From an uncultured Bacteroides sp. (GTDB taxonomy: Bacteria > Bacteroidota > Bacteroidia > Bacteroidales > Bacteroidaceae), in assembly GCA_959606905.1 (NCBI GenBank), contig CAUHML010000024.1, positions 1 through 43,751 of the forward strand: a stretch of 43,751 nt of DNA. Direction: 5' to 3'. This document shows, one piece after another, positions 16,442 to 25,103 of the stretch. Position numbers and translations under genes: made by a program. The notes under the pieces were generated by a model. It worked only from the letters and a program-made list of their open reading frames with translations, was not told the DNA's origin and searched no databases. Every line of letters starts with the position of its first letter. Position 1 is the stretch's first letter.

Positions 16442-17365
16442 ATGACAAAAGATCTCGTATCGATTGGAATACCTGCATACAAAGCTACATATTTAAAAGA
16501 AGCCATTGACTCTGTTTTAAATCAAACTTACACAAAGTTCGAACTGATCATAGTCAATGACAAATCTCCTGAGAACATAGAGGAAATTATTTCTACATAT
16601 AACGACAAACGTATCAGATACTATAAAAATGAGGACAATTTAGGGAAAACCTCCATTGTCCTAAATTGGAACAAATGTCTTTCCTATGCTAATGGTGATT
16701 TTTTTGTACTACTATGCGATGATGACATTATGCTACCGAATTTCATTGCAACGATGCTTGGTTTAGTTAAAAGCCATCCACAATGCAATGTCTTTAAAAC
16801 AAGAACGCTCCTTATTGACAGTAAAACCAATACAAACATAGGAAAATCTCCCTTGTTTCCTAAATATGAAACATTTGCTGATTTCCTTTCAAATACTATT
16901 ATTGGAAAAAGAAAACATACAATATCGGAATTTTTTTATAGGACACAACATATTCAACAATTAGGAGGGTATCAAATTTATCCGGCAGGTTATTATGCTG
17001 ATGATGCTTCCATCTTACTTTTCTGCAACAACAATGGAATTGCATCAACAGAAGAAAGCCTAATAGTTTATAGAAAAAGTGAAAATAACATTTCTTCAAG
17101 CTCATGTTGGAATGTAGAAAAATCCAAAGCTGCTTTAAAGTATTATCAATGGATTATTGATGAATTCCCCATGAAACAACAAGATGAGCAAATAATACAA
17201 CAAAGACTTGATTTTGATTTGTATACTTATTTTTCAGCAGCATTAAATATTCATCAATCTATCCAAATATTAAATTGTATTCCAGTCAACATTTGGAATT
17301 GGAAAAAGAAATTATTATGTCTTTACAAGTTCATATTAAATTCTTATGCAAAGCAAATTAAATAA
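16442..17365 (+). CDS. GT2 family glycosyltransferase
   Basis: This 307-residue protein has a GT-A fold start (SIGIPAYKATYLKEAIDSV), LIIVNDKSPEN for nucleotide binding, and a CDDDI acidic motif near residue 92 for metal. It adds a sugar from a nucleotide donor at the cytoplasmic face. The donor and linkage cannot be read. The gene is AT-rich and overlaps the next one by 20 bases. Confidence 0.88.
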   Translation: MTKDLVSIGIPAYKATYLKEAIDSVLNQTYTKFELIIVNDKSPENIEEIISTYNDKRIRYYKNEDNLGKTSIVLNWNKCLSYANGDFFVLLCDDDIMLPNFIATMLGLVKSHPQCNVFKTRTLLIDSKTNTNIGKSPLFPKYETFADFLSNTIIGKRKHTISEFFYRTQHIQQLGGYQIYPAGYYADDASILLFCNNNGIASTEESLIVYRKSENNISSSSCWNVEKSKAALKYYQWIIDEFPMKQQDEQIIQQRLDFDLYTYFSAALNIHQSIQILNCIPVNIWNWKKKLLCLYKFILNSYAKQIK

Positions 17366-18494
17366 TCTTCTTTTCCTCATCGAATCCCTATCTGGCGGTG
17401 GGGCAGAAAAGGTATTGACCACCTTGTTGCAACATCTCGACTCGAACAAATTTGATGTCACACTATGTTGCATCGTAGATTGCGGGAAATATGTAAACGA
17501 TGTAAAGCCATACGTTCACTATACTTCTATATTGCCCAATCCAGAACAAATAAAAGGAATAAGGAAACTGATTTATCAACTCAAATACAAATTAATCTAT
17601 TCGTGGCTTCCGTTACGATTGGTTTACAAATGGTTTGTTCCACATCATGCAGACGTGGAGATCGCTTTTGTGGAAGGATTTGCAACTAAACTATTGGCAC
17701 ATTCTACTAATAAACAGGCCAAAAAGATCGCTTGGGTACACACTGATTTTGAAAAACATCATTGGACTAATGTTATATTTAAGAATAAACAGAATGAAGA
17801 ACAGACATATAGCCGATATCACCAAATTGTCACAGTTTCTGTTACTGTCCAAAAAGCCTTTATAAAAGCTTTCCCTTTAGTAAAAAGTTTAGTAAAAATC
17901 ATTTATAACCCTATAGATCACGAAGACATTATAAAAAAAGGAAAGCAATACGAACCTTTGCCTTCCAAAAGCAAAATACGATTAATCAGCATTGGCAGAC
18001 TGACCAAAGTTAAAGCATACAGCCGGTTGCTCCACATCGCTTTACGTTTGAAGCAATCCGGATACGCTTTCGAACTATGGATATTGGGAGATGGTGAAGA
18101 ACGTGAAATGCTTCAACATTATATCTGCAAAAAACAGTTGGAAGATTGTGTTACTCTATGGGGATTCCAAACAAATCCATACGCCTTTATGACACAATCC
18201 GACTTGTTTGTCTGTTCTTCAATCAGCGAAGGGTATAGTACTGCGGTAACTGAAGCACTTATTTTGGGGCTTCCGGTTGTGACCACTGATTGCTCCGGTA
18301 TGAATGAACTTCTGCAAGGAGAAAAGTATGGCATCATTACAGAGAATTCGGAAGCGACCTTGTTTGAAGGTATTAAACAACTACTCGACCATCCAGAGCA
18401 ATTGTCACATTACAAAGAGAAGGTAATCAAACGAGGGAAGGAATTTACTTTGGAAGTATTGATGAAACCAATTGAAACATTATTAACTCGATGA
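17346..18494 (+). CDS. GT4 family glycosyltransferase, tandem copy 1
   Basis: This 382-residue GT-B protein has an N-terminal GGGAEKVL motif, an ISIGRL start of the C-terminal Rossmann half, and the donor-binding EGYSTAVTE (E-x7-E). It is a clear paralogue of the next gene, including nearly identical DNA around KKIAWVHTD. Likely a retaining transferase in repeat-unit assembly. ATG 17346 overlaps the previous stop, and the TGA overlaps the next start. Confidence 0.9.
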   Translation: MQSKLNNLLFLIESLSGGGAEKVLTTLLQHLDSNKFDVTLCCIVDCGKYVNDVKPYVHYTSILPNPEQIKGIRKLIYQLKYKLIYSWLPLRLVYKWFVPHHADVEIAFVEGFATKLLAHSTNKQAKKIAWVHTDFEKHHWTNVIFKNKQNEEQTYSRYHQIVTVSVTVQKAFIKAFPLVKSLVKIIYNPIDHEDIIKKGKQYEPLPSKSKIRLISIGRLTKVKAYSRLLHIALRLKQSGYAFELWILGDGEEREMLQHYICKKQLEDCVTLWGFQTNPYAFMTQSDLFVCSSISEGYSTAVTEALILGLPVVTTDCSGMNELLQGEKYGIITENSEATLFEGIKQLLDHPEQLSHYKEKVIKRGKEFTLEVLMKPIETLLTR

Positions 18495-19636
18495 AAAAAA
18501 AGATCCTTTTCTTTACTAACGGACTTTATGGTGGAGGAGCTGAACAAATTCTGCTGACGCTATTAACTCATATTGATTATACATTGTTCAACATTACATT
18601 ATATAGTCTGACCAAAGATGATGTAACAAAAGAGTATCCCGAGCAAATTCATTACAACTACATCTTCCATCCAATTAGCGACCAAGACAATTGCTGGAGA
18701 CGAATAACTAAAAAGATCATTAATAAATTCAAACACCTAATCTATCATCACTTTTCTGCCAAATTGTTTTACGCTCTTTTTGTCAAAGGGAATTACGACA
18801 CCGAAGTAGCCTTTATTGAAGGATATGCCACCCGAATCGTTTCTGGATCTAACAACAAGCGATCTAAAAAGATCGCTTGGGTACATACTGATTTAAAAAA
18901 CAATCATTGGACAACTATAGCATACAGAAGCTGTCAAGAAGAACAAGAGTCCTATCAACAATTCGACGAGGTTACTTCTGTCTCTTTGGATGTAAAAACA
19001 AGTTTCGACCTATTGTTTTCCCATCCCAACAGCACAGTCACTTACAATCCTATTGATGAAAACAAAATAAAACTACTAGCAGACAAATCTATCAATCCAA
19101 TTTGCTGGTTAGAACAAGGATTGATAATGGTCACTATGGGAAGATTAGTACCACAAAAAGGTTACGACCGATTGCTTCCTATCATCAAAAGATTAAAAGA
19201 CGAAGGTTTTCGTTTCTCACTAAATATTTTGGGAGAAGGAACCGACAGGGAAAAATTGGAACAGTACATCAAGCAACACCATTTAGAAACATGTGTCCGA
19301 CTAAGCGGATTTCACACCAACCCCTATCCTTACTTGGCAAAAGCCGATTTATTTGTCTGTTCATCGCGGGCAGAAGGATATAGTACAGTAATCACAGAAG
19401 CATTAATTTTAGGCTTGCCCATTATTACAACTCGCTGTGCTGGTATGCAAGAATTATTAGGAGAAAATGGTGAGTTTGGACTTATCGTTGACAACAATGG
19501 CACATCGCTATACGAAGGACTTAAAACCCTATTGTCAAGTAATACCTGCTTAATGCATTACAAACAAAAATCTCAAGAAAAAGGTAGACAATTTGCTCTA
19601 AAGAATTTAGAACAAAAAGTCTACGAGAAATTGTAG
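18491..19636 (+). CDS. GT4 family glycosyltransferase, tandem copy 2
   Basis: This 381-residue GT-B protein has GGGAEQILL at the N-terminus, VTMGRLVPQKG in the linker to the C-terminal half, and EGYSTVITE (E-x7-E). It pairs with the preceding gene as a tandem duplication. The conserved donor site and diverged N-terminal acceptor half suggest a shared sugar donor but different acceptors. Confidence 0.9.
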   Translation: MKKKILFFTNGLYGGGAEQILLTLLTHIDYTLFNITLYSLTKDDVTKEYPEQIHYNYIFHPISDQDNCWRRITKKIINKFKHLIYHHFSAKLFYALFVKGNYDTEVAFIEGYATRIVSGSNNKRSKKIAWVHTDLKNNHWTTIAYRSCQEEQESYQQFDEVTSVSLDVKTSFDLLFSHPNSTVTYNPIDENKIKLLADKSINPICWLEQGLIMVTMGRLVPQKGYDRLLPIIKRLKDEGFRFSLNILGEGTDREKLEQYIKQHHLETCVRLSGFHTNPYPYLAKADLFVCSSRAEGYSTVITEALILGLPIITTRCAGMQELLGENGEFGLIVDNNGTSLYEGLKTLLSSNTCLMHYKQKSQEKGRQFALKNLEQKVYEKL

Positions 19637-19674
19637 TAAAAAGAACAAAAAACTCATTCTATCGGATTCGTACG

Positions 19675-20655
19675 ATGATTTCTATCATAATACCTGTATA
19701 TAACGTAAAACTCTACTTAGACAATTGTATTCAATCGGTTATCCAACAAAGCTATACAGATTTTGAATGTATCTTAGTGGATGATGGTTCTACGGATGGT
19801 AGTAGTGAAATATGTGACCAATGGGCAGAAAAAGATAACCGGATTATAATTGTCCATCAACCCAATGGAGGAGTATCATCCGCTCGAAACAAAGGATTGG
19901 AACAAGCAAAGGGAGAATATATCTGTTTTATTGATAGCGATGACTGGGTAGATGTTGATTATCTTTCGGCAATGATAAACAATTTGAAAGAGAAAGAAAC
20001 TGATTTGATAATATGTGGATTGACTCAGGAATTCAAAGACGGGAATTGCATAGATTATATACCTCAACAGTCACTAAATTTCGAGTTAGGCTGCAATCAT
20101 ACAAACTATTTTGTAATGCTGAATGAACAGAACTTATTGTACGGACCAATTGTGAAACTATACAAAAACAACATCATACAGCATCATCAAATTTTGTTTG
20201 ACCCACAAGTTTCATACGGTGAAGACCTTTTATTCAACTACCAATATTTGGAATATGCACACACCATTGCGTGCATAAACGAAAGTCATTATCATTATCG
20301 CATATTAGGTAGCGGAACCTTATCTAGTAAGTTTCGTCCCAAACAATTTGATACAGACTATCAACAATGGAAGATATTACAGTCTTTTTATCAAAGACAT
20401 CATTTATGGTCATCAACGGCTCAGACTTATCTGTACAAACGACTGTGGGGTATTCTATACGATGGAATTTTTCTCTATCCACGTCTGCAAAATAAAAAAA
20501 TCTCTTATCTACGAACTATTCTTGCGATACCGGAAATAAAAAAATTGAAAGATTTTACACAATGCTTTTCGTGCAGCAATTGGATCAAGCAGTCCATTCT
20601 GTATCGGTTATATCCTATATTCTATATTTATTTTTCAATCATTGCCAAAAGATGA
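19675..20655 (+). CDS. GT2 family glycosyltransferase
   Basis: This 326-residue protein has IIPVYNVKLYLDNCI, VDDGSTDGS and FIDSDDWVD, the standard GT2 nucleotide and metal motifs. A hydrophobic C-terminus may touch the membrane. The gene ends overlapping the start of the pyruvyltransferase, so the two are probably coupled in translation. Confidence 0.9.
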   Translation: MISIIIPVYNVKLYLDNCIQSVIQQSYTDFECILVDDGSTDGSSEICDQWAEKDNRIIIVHQPNGGVSSARNKGLEQAKGEYICFIDSDDWVDVDYLSAMINNLKEKETDLIICGLTQEFKDGNCIDYIPQQSLNFELGCNHTNYFVMLNEQNLLYGPIVKLYKNNIIQHHQILFDPQVSYGEDLLFNYQYLEYAHTIACINESHYHYRILGSGTLSSKFRPKQFDTDYQQWKILQSFYQRHHLWSSTAQTYLYKRLWGILYDGIFLYPRLQNKKISYLRTILAIPEIKKLKDFTQCFSCSNWIKQSILYRLYPIFYIYFSIIAKR

Positions 20656-21797
20656 AACTTTTATTATATCCTCACGGAGGTAGTGGCAACCACGGATGTG
20701 AAGCTATTGTACGTTCGACACTAAAAATGATACCGACAGCTACTCTATTTTCCAGCAACCCGGATGAAGACAAAAGATACGGTCTGGACGCCATCTGTAC
20801 TCTTCGGGCAGCACAAGCACCAATGTCTCATCTCAGTTTGGCGTACTGGAAAGCCTTTATACGTTATCGCTTCGGAGACAAAGAAGCGTTCGACCGTACC
20901 AGTTTTCGCTCTATTTTTCAAGAAGCCAACTCAGATAGTTATGCTTTGTCTATCGGTGGGGACAATTATTGCTACGGAGTGCCTGTTTTCATTTATTTGG
21001 TCAACAAACAGCTTCGAAAACAAGGGATAAAGACTATCTTGTGGGGATGTTCCGTTGAGCCGGAAGTTCTAAAAGGCGATATACTGAATGATTTACGTTC
21101 CTACACCCATATCTTTGCCCGTGAAAGCATCACGTATGAAGCCATGAAAGAAAAAGGGATACAACAACTCTCTCTCTTTCCTGATCCGGCTTTTCAGCTT
21201 AACCGTACAGACCTTACTTTACCCGAGGGTTTTGCAGAAGGTAATACGGTAGGCATTAACGTCAGTCCTATGATTATAAAACACGAAAAGGCGAAAGGGA
21301 TGACACTTCTGAACTATCGACAATTAATTCGTTATATTATTGCCACCACGGATATGCAAATTGCATTGATTCCTCATGTAGTATGGAACTATAACGACGA
21401 TCGGATCCCATTGCAATTCCTCTACAACGAATTCAAAGGGACCGGTCGTGTCGTTCTTATCGAAGATCATAACGCCGAGGAACTAAAAGGTTTCATCTCC
21501 CGTTGCCGTTTTTTGGTAGCCTCACGCACACACGCTTCCATTGCAGCCTACTCCACTCAAATACCTACTTTGGTGATGGGTTATTCGGTAAAGGCACGTG
21601 GCATAGCCCGCGACCTGTTTGGTAACGAAGAGCATTATGTCTTGCCCGTGCAGTCTCTGCAACAGGGAAACGACCTGCTCAAAGCATTTCAATGGTTGCA
21701 AACACACGAGGACGAGATTAGAAAACACTACCGTACATTCATGCCGGGATACTTATCCAAGACATTCCAAGCCGGACAATTGCTTCAAACATTATGA
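20652..21797 (+). CDS. polysaccharide pyruvyl transferase family protein
   Basis: This protein of 381 residues has GGSGNHGCEAIVRS at its start, GGDNYCY in the middle, and SRTHASIAAYSTQIPTLV followed by YSVKARGIARDLFG near the end. These mark the pyruvyl transferase family (PF04230, WcaK/CsaB-like). Members add a ketal-linked pyruvate from phosphoenolpyruvate to a sugar, giving the glycan a negative charge. The frame is open from 20562, but the ATG at 20652 overlapping the previous stop starts directly at the family's N-terminus. Confidence 0.88.
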   Translation: MKLLLYPHGGSGNHGCEAIVRSTLKMIPTATLFSSNPDEDKRYGLDAICTLRAAQAPMSHLSLAYWKAFIRYRFGDKEAFDRTSFRSIFQEANSDSYALSIGGDNYCYGVPVFIYLVNKQLRKQGIKTILWGCSVEPEVLKGDILNDLRSYTHIFARESITYEAMKEKGIQQLSLFPDPAFQLNRTDLTLPEGFAEGNTVGINVSPMIIKHEKAKGMTLLNYRQLIRYIIATTDMQIALIPHVVWNYNDDRIPLQFLYNEFKGTGRVVLIEDHNAEELKGFISRCRFLVASRTHASIAAYSTQIPTLVMGYSVKARGIARDLFGNEEHYVLPVQSLQQGNDLLKAFQWLQTHEDEIRKHYRTFMPGYLSKTFQAGQLLQTL

Positions 21798-22882
21798 TTC
21801 TAATGGTTTACATACTCACCTTAATAGGGACAATAGCCCTTATATTCTTTTCCGTTGATTGGACTATTGAACTATACAAATGGCAAAGTCGCATCCACAT
21901 TGGTAGATGGACAGACCGCAAAGCATGGCAGCAAGCTGTTGAAAAAAAGGCACGCCAATGGCTATACAAAAGCCCTACCGTACAGATTACGGATCAAGAT
22001 CGGTTAGTCCTTTGGGATATGCTAAAAGGGAACTATCGTTCCACCACCATACAAAGCTGGCAGGATGCCGGACTCCTTTTATCCTTGCCCGAACAGGACG
22101 CCCAAGAGTATGTCAAACGCCACCCCTCGCTATTCATAAAAGAAAATTGGCAGATAGACCAATCGCTATTGGCGTATGTCTTAAAAAAGAAAGATGCACT
22201 TTATATGGAAACAGAAAAAGAGATTAAAGAACACTTTATATCTTATCAACAAACTGAACAGACTATACCTTATCGGAAAACATTACCTCACATTCGCTTT
22301 GTCGATACCATCGGATTGGTTTGTCCCTTTTTACACCAATGCGATTTCAGTGATTTAGCCATCCGACAAATTGAAGAATACGATCATTGCTTATGGGAAG
22401 AAGTATTTCCCCCACATGCATACGACTTAGCCTCACATAAGCCCTTGGGAGTATTTGATTGGGCACGCGGATGGGGATGGTATGTCTTAGGACTTATCGA
22501 AACTGCCGATTTACCTGGAAACAAGAAACGAATACTAAACTTGAGTAACCATCTGCTGCCTTTTCAGAAAGCAGATGGAGGATTCAGTTGTTTGGTATTC
22601 AATCCTAACGAACGATTTGAATCTTCGGGCAGCGCCTTGTTTGGATTGTTGTTCGTTCATGCGTACCGAGTGTCTGGTGATGAACGTTACTTGAATGCCG
22701 CAATAAAAATTGAAAAAGCACTTATGAAGGCTACCCGTCGAGATGGCACGATAGATTTTGCACAGGGAGATACCAAAGGCATTGGTTCTTATTCACAAAT
22801 ATTTGATCGAATGCCTTTTGCACAAGGAATGGGACTGTATTTATCTAAAACATTAGATATATATGAAAAAACTATTGGTTGA
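21794..22882 (+). CDS. GH88/GH105-like protein with N-terminal membrane anchor
   Basis: This 362-residue protein has a hydrophobic helix at about residues 4-20, then a basic stretch, then an alpha-barrel domain. VDTIGLVCPFL, WARGWGWYVLGL, FESSGSALFGL and PFAQGMGLYL correspond in order to the conserved blocks of unsaturated uronyl hydrolases (GH88/GH105). Those enzymes cleave 4,5-unsaturated uronic acids made by polysaccharide lyases, so one inside a biosynthesis locus is unusual. Positive charges after the helix would place the domain in the cytoplasm. It may be a trimming enzyme or a repurposed fold. It overlaps both neighbours by a few bases. Confidence 0.7.
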   Translation: MILMVYILTLIGTIALIFFSVDWTIELYKWQSRIHIGRWTDRKAWQQAVEKKARQWLYKSPTVQITDQDRLVLWDMLKGNYRSTTIQSWQDAGLLLSLPEQDAQEYVKRHPSLFIKENWQIDQSLLAYVLKKKDALYMETEKEIKEHFISYQQTEQTIPYRKTLPHIRFVDTIGLVCPFLHQCDFSDLAIRQIEEYDHCLWEEVFPPHAYDLASHKPLGVFDWARGWGWYVLGLIETADLPGNKKRILNLSNHLLPFQKADGGFSCLVFNPNERFESSGSALFGLLFVHAYRVSGDERYLNAAIKIEKALMKATRRDGTIDFAQGDTKGIGSYSQIFDRMPFAQGMGLYLSKTLDIYEKTIG

Positions 22883-23774
22883 CATTTGGAATTGTTTATT
22901 CGACTGTTACTTGACAGTTCGAAATTCACTCTATCTCTTTATGGATATTCCATATCGAAAAGTTGTAATAGCTCCTCACGTTGTATCCATTGAAGAAACC
23001 ATCCGATACATCATCCAATCGCATTGTTCGGTCAGCCGTTTAGGAGATGGCGAAATAAAGATAGCTAATGGAAAGGCACTCGCTTTCCAAACCCAACAAC
23101 CGTTACTACAACAAAAAATGCAAGAGGTACTGTCGGTACCTATTTCCAATCACATCGTATGCCTGCCGGATATATTTACAGACTTAAGCCTCTACAATAT
23201 AGAAGCGCGCAACCACTGGAAACTTCATTTGGCATTTTACAGGAAATCGTGGTACAAGTATATCAATCGTAAAAGAATATTTCATAATGCTTTCATCAGC
23301 CGTTGTTACATGATGTTTGCCGACAAAACACAGTGTGCCTTTTATTTTAAACTCATACAACAAATCTGGGCAGACAAAGACATTCTGCTCATTGAAGGCG
23401 AAAAAAGTCGATTAGGTGTCGGTAATGATTTGTTTGACAATGTCAAATCTATTCGACGGATATTAGCACCCAATACAAACGCCTTTGATCACTATGATGC
23501 CATTATGAAAATAGTTCAGAAATATTCTCCTAATGAATATCTCATTCTTCTGGCTTTAGGCCCTACTGCCACAGTCATGGCTTACAACCTTGCCCAAAAA
23601 GGATACCAAGCCATTGACATCGGTCATATCGACATCGAATACGAGTGGTACAGAATGGGAGCGAGCCACAAAGTACCCATTCCAAGCAAATATGTCAATG
23701 AAGCCGATGCAGGTGTAGGAGTGGGCGACATCCATGATGAAAAATATAAAAAAGAAATTATATGCCGGTTTTAA
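22863..23774 (+). CDS. GT-D fold (DUF1792) glycosyltransferase
   Basis: This 303-residue protein has SVSRLGDGEIKIANGKALAF near residue 55, and GVGNDLFDNVKSIRRILAP and LLALGPTATVMAYNLAQKG further on. These match the DUF1792/GT-D family (PF08759), shown for a streptococcal adhesin-glycosylation enzyme to be a glucosyltransferase with a third fold type. The C-terminal HIDIEYEWY segment is also typical. It probably extends a branch of the repeat unit. It overlaps the next gene by 13 bases. Confidence 0.85.
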   Translation: MKKLLVDIWNCLFDCYLTVRNSLYLFMDIPYRKVVIAPHVVSIEETIRYIIQSHCSVSRLGDGEIKIANGKALAFQTQQPLLQQKMQEVLSVPISNHIVCLPDIFTDLSLYNIEARNHWKLHLAFYRKSWYKYINRKRIFHNAFISRCYMMFADKTQCAFYFKLIQQIWADKDILLIEGEKSRLGVGNDLFDNVKSIRRILAPNTNAFDHYDAIMKIVQKYSPNEYLILLALGPTATVMAYNLAQKGYQAIDIGHIDIEYEWYRMGASHKVPIPSKYVNEADAGVGVGDIHDEKYKKEIICRF

Positions 23775-24787
23775 GTATCATCGTACCTGTATATAATGTT
23801 GCAACTTATCTACGAGAAGGATTGGATTCCATACTTAGGCAAGAAGTTCAAGACATAGAAGTGATTTGTGTTGACGATTGTTCATCTGACTCATCGCCCG
23901 ACATTCTGAAAGAATACCAGGCAAAGGACAACAGAATACAATTTATTCGTCAATCAGAAAACAAAGGTCCAAGTGCCACTCGAAACATCGGCATAAAATA
24001 TGCTAAAGGAAAATATATTGCTTTTTTCGATCCAGATGATAAAGTGGAAAATAATCTATATGCCGAATTAATTCATGCTATTGAGGATAAAAAAACCGAT
24101 TTGGCTTTATGTGGTTATTCTACATTCCCCACTCATCAGATACACATACCGAATTTCAAACCATACCATGCCATGCAACCTATGGACTTTATTCAAAAGA
24201 ATCCAAGAATAGAAATGAATAACGATTTATGTTATACTTGGAGGTTTGTATTCAAACGTAATTTTCTTATCAATAAAAAAATAAGGTTCATTAAAAACCT
24301 GCATGTCGGAGAAGATACAGTTTTTAATTATGAATGCGTCCTACAGGCGTCTTCAATCATAATGATTCCAAAGGCATTATATCAATATCGTATCAATAAT
24401 GCAGGTAGTTTGATGAGGCTGCGTTATAAGCCCTATTTAACAAACAATCTACAAAAATTGGTTGATGAAAAGAAAAGACTTATCAGAAAATACAATATTG
24501 AACATTACATCCCCATAACAACTGACTTGTCTGAAAAAATCATCCTGCGTTATTTGCCGATGCTTTTCAACAATCTATATAATAATTCTAATCAACCGGA
24601 CAAGAAGCAGGGCATTCAACAAATTTTATCAATGACTATGATACGAGATTCCTTCCGTATTATAGGTTTTCGCAACATTTATCCTTCATGGAAAGAATAC
24701 TTATTCTATCTGGCCATGAAGTTCAAATTTACACGATTGGTTTGTTATGAATACAACAAGATATTTACACCAGAAAAAAGAGTATAA
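23762..24787 (+). CDS. GT2 family glycosyltransferase
   Basis: This 341-residue protein has IIVPVYNVATYLREGLDS, VDDCSSDSS and FFDPDDKVE, the GT2 motif set. It is the last gene before a 316-base gap with dyad repeats, so a transcript or gene-block boundary may lie after it. The gene is AT-rich compared with the one across the gap. Confidence 0.9.
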   Translation: MPVLSIIVPVYNVATYLREGLDSILRQEVQDIEVICVDDCSSDSSPDILKEYQAKDNRIQFIRQSENKGPSATRNIGIKYAKGKYIAFFDPDDKVENNLYAELIHAIEDKKTDLALCGYSTFPTHQIHIPNFKPYHAMQPMDFIQKNPRIEMNNDLCYTWRFVFKRNFLINKKIRFIKNLHVGEDTVFNYECVLQASSIIMIPKALYQYRINNAGSLMRLRYKPYLTNNLQKLVDEKKRLIRKYNIEHYIPITTDLSEKIILRYLPMLFNNLYNNSNQPDKKQGIQQILSMTMIRDSFRIIGFRNIYPSWKEYLFYLAMKFKFTRLVCYEYNKIFTPEKRV

Positions 24788-25103
24788 TAAATGTCAATTT
24801 ATTGAGGCCCACTATATATTAAACAGCTTACACAAGCCTTCTGTAGTCTTTATGGTATTAGGGACATTATGCTCCTATACATACAGGAACAAGTACCTTC
24901 ACGAAGGTTCGGAGCGATGATAGTCGAGGAGGAAAATTCATGTTTCCTACGTGAACCAAAGTAAGATATGTTCGTGGACCAAGTTAAGTATCTTACTCGG
25001 CCAAGTAAGATATATTACTTGCCCTACGAAGATATGTTCCTTTTTAGCAGAGCATTTTTATTGTCTTTTCCACTAAAGCTCTTATACTAATGAGGGAAAA
25101 GGT
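24788..25103. other. 316-base gap with dyad-symmetric repeats
   Basis: There is no protein gene. The right half holds a run of 22-23-base units (24958-25040), preceded by a short hairpin ACCTTC-AC-GAAGGT at 24895-24908 and AGGAAA/TTTCCT around 24939-24957. No consensus promoter for the following HTH-repeat gene was seen, although the composition change between the flanking genes makes a separate transcript plausible. Confidence 0.4.
24958..25040. repeat. array of four short dyad units, ~22-base period
   Basis: Units run 24958-24980, 24981-25002, 25003-25024 and a partial one at 25025-25040. They share AAGTAAGATAT-like words in alternating orientation, and the full units end in ACC, GCC or CCC. 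Unit 3 is itself a hairpin (AAGTAA-GATATA-TTACTT), and TATCTTACT of unit 2 pairs with AGTAAGATA of unit 3. There are no spacers, so this is not a CRISPR array. An element of similar build but different sequence lies at 38989-39054. Confidence 0.6.

Noticed and set aside
24958..25040. Short tandem units that look like a mini CRISPR
   Set aside because: Units abut without unique spacers, differ in sequence and alternate in orientation; no cas genes are present.
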